From contig NZ_BCVP01000021.1 in the NCBI RefSeq assembly GCF_001591805.1, forward strand, positions 30,851 through 94,850: 64,000 nucleotides of DNA. The letters run 5' to 3'. Both the position numbers and the translations under genes were made by a program. Of this stretch, positions 63,151 through 64,000 are shown in pieces. Source of the DNA: Neobacillus novalis NBRC 102450. GTDB lineage: Bacteria > Bacillota > Bacilli > Bacillales > Cytobacillaceae. The notes beneath the pieces were generated by a model. That model ran no database searches. It worked only from the letters and a program-made list of their open reading frames with translations, and was not told the DNA's origin. The number at the start of each line of letters is the position of its first letter. The stretch's first letter is position 1.

Positions 63151-63495
63151 ATCGAGAAGCAGATTTTTCCCCTACTACAAGAAATGAATAACAAGCTGGA
63201 TCATTTAGAAGGTACATTGAAAGAGCATAGTGAAATTTTGAAAGAGTATCGCGGTATCTTAGATAGCCATAGTGAAACCTTTAAAGAACACGGTAGAATT
63301 TTAAGCGCATTAAGGACAGAACAAGAATTTCTAAAGGCTGAAATAAGTGAAATGAAACTTCAAAACGCTAAAGATTTTGGCGAAATGAAGGAGAAATTAA
63401 AAGACCATGAAGACAGTATCGAAATATTAAAAGAAGAGACATGGAATAATAAGAAAAGTATCTTAAGAGTTCAAAAAACGATGGGGCTTTCCTAG
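63151..63495 (+). CDS. Coiled-coil protein with apparent ATC start
   Basis: A very strong ribosome binding site GGAGGTGAT at 63138-63146 is followed by a stop TAA and then ATCGAGAAG at 63151, in frame with the body. The first ATG is at 63184 and has no signal. Starting at ATC gives 114 residues (IEKQIFPLLQEMNNKLDHLE...). The rest is a long helix with heptad-like patterns (LKEHSEILKEYRGILDSHSE) and ends KSILRVQKTMGLS. The family is unrecognised. Either a rare ATC start or a point change from ATG. Confidence 0.65.
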   Translation: MEKQIFPLLQEMNNKLDHLEGTLKEHSEILKEYRGILDSHSETFKEHGRILSALRTEQEFLKAEISEMKLQNAKDFGEMKEKLKDHEDSIEILKEETWNNKKSILRVQKTMGLS

Positions 63496-63502
63496 TATCT
63501 AA

Positions 63503-63649
63503 TTAACTCTGCAAAAGCAAGTGAAAGATGTGGGGAAAACACTAGGAACAGTATCTATGTTAAATGAAGAGAAACTCCTCATATGTATTGCATCCATTAC
63601 AGCTTCAATTGAAATCTCCATTCAAGCAGCCAGACAAGCGCTGCAGTGA
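63503..63649 (+). pseudogene. Small unassigned frame, possibly a gene remnant
   Basis: An open frame of about 48 codons with sensible composition (TLGTVSMLNEEKLLICIASI then TASIEISIQAARQAL). There is no ATG start or ribosome binding site. It may be the tail of a decayed gene or chance. Confidence 0.25.
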
Positions 63650-63713
63650 AAATTAGCCACTCCACGTGAGTTACCAATGACCAAAACGCTAATAACATCA
63701 TTATTGACGATTT

Positions 63714-63749
63714 AAAAGAGCCCAATCTTTTTCTGGATGGGGCTCTTTT
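63714..63749 (+). terminator. Terminator-like hairpin left of the repeat array
   Basis: AAAAGAGCCC / GGGCTCTTTT with a 16-base loop and a short T stretch. Confidence 0.75.
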
Positions 63750-63803
63750 CTATAGTTCAAAGTTTTATATAAAAAAATGAGTATACCTTTTACTCAGAAA
63801 GGC

Positions 63804-64000
63804 GGTCTCATGGCCCGGAAATGGCAAAAAGCTACTCACATGGGTCATGAAAATCGGTTTCATGGCCCGGAAATGGCAAAAAGCTGCTCACCCGGGCCAT
63901 GAAAGTTGGTTTCATGACCCGAAATTGACAAAATGTTGCTCGCTCGAGCCATGAAAGTCGGTTTCATGGCCAGAAAATGACAATAAGCTGCTCGCTCGGG
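63804..64000. repeat. 52-bp tandem hairpin array, continuing beyond the window
   Basis: Units begin GGTTTCATGGCC-like at 63804, 63856, 63908 and 63960, exactly 52 bases apart; the fourth is cut by the window end. Each complete unit contains the inverted pair TCATGGCCCGG ... CCGGGCCATGA (best in unit 2) around a loop of about 21 bases with GGCAAAAAGCTGCTC. Later units carry substitutions in both arms. No gene is seen in the array. Confidence 0.92.

Noticed and set aside
63804..64000. CRISPR array at the right edge
   Set aside because: The 52-bp units are similar along their whole length; there is no repeat/spacer alternation and no cas gene.
1..64000. Mobile island or prophage
   Set aside because: I see no integrase, transposase, phage gene or flanking tRNA; gene content is ordinary for a Bacillaceae chromosome.

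Overview
The window looks like chromosomal DNA of an aerobic, endospore-forming Bacillaceae (Bacillus/Neobacillus-like). The signs are low to moderate GC, strong AGGAGG-type ribosome binding sites, frequent TTG and GTG starts, a CotH kinase beside CotG-like coat proteins, YjcZ-type small sporulation proteins, a Qox quinol oxidase, YabR, MntH and a bacillolysin. I see no rRNA, tRNA, CRISPR, prophage or insertion sequence.

Layout. (1) 1-9.4 kb: a catabolic cluster with a truncated Na+/solute symporter, an AllD-like dehydrogenase, an imidazolonepropionase-like amidohydrolase, an M20 peptidase, a histidine-ammonia-lyase-like MIO enzyme, an acyl-CoA dehydrogenase and a CoA-transferase. It resembles histidine utilisation but has no urocanase in view. 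The lyase and the amidohydrolase lack residues typical of the true histidine enzymes, so the substrate may be a histidine relative (ergothioneine, methylhistidine) or another arylalanine. (2) 9.6-16.9 kb: a compact ethanolamine operon, eutL-eutS-eutP-eutA-eutB-eutC, a 46-residue membrane protein and a permease. It has only two shell proteins and no EutM/EutN/EutE. (3) 17-23.5 kb: a DsbA-like protein, then two Arg/Thr/Ser-repeat CotG-like coat proteins flanking CotH and a GYF-RDD / zinc-ribbon-YARHG / amidase trio. (4) 23.8-36 kb: mixed housekeeping and secreted functions (oxidoreductase, heme O synthase, hemerythrin-PAS sensor, orphan GlgC, XdhC-MocA pair, bacillolysin, RidA, YjcZ peptides, HAD hydrolase, BsuPI lipoprotein). 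(5) 36-41.3 kb: a CitST/DcuSR-type two-component system divergent from a Tau/Ssu/NMT1-type ABC importer. (6) 41.5-48.3 kb: mntH with candidate MntR operators, yabR, csp, guaC, a ring-cleaving dioxygenase-like protein, a membrane-anchored trypsin-like protease and a luciferase-like monooxygenase. (7) 48.6-52.4 kb: qoxABCD behind a perfect Fnr-type palindrome. (8) 53-63.5 kb: a subtilase, an OpuC/EgtUV-like importer with a fused permease-binding protein, a thioredoxin-like protein, a YkvS-like protein, a threonine-aldolase-like enzyme, a C26 amidotransferase, an iron alcohol dehydrogenase, aminopeptidase P, a methyltransferase and a coiled-coil protein. (9) The right edge holds a 52-bp tandem hairpin array that runs out of the window.

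Connections. Ethanolamine ammonia-lyase would produce acetaldehyde and ammonia, but no acetaldehyde dehydrogenase is in view. Heme O synthase at 25 kb may supply the Qox oxidase. The EgtU-like importer and the odd HutH-like lyase could belong to one ergothioneine-related theme; this is inference only. A palindromic GTGTCAGGCACC element recurs between genes, often where a terminator would be expected. All family assignments come from reading motifs and remembered family sequences, not from searches.
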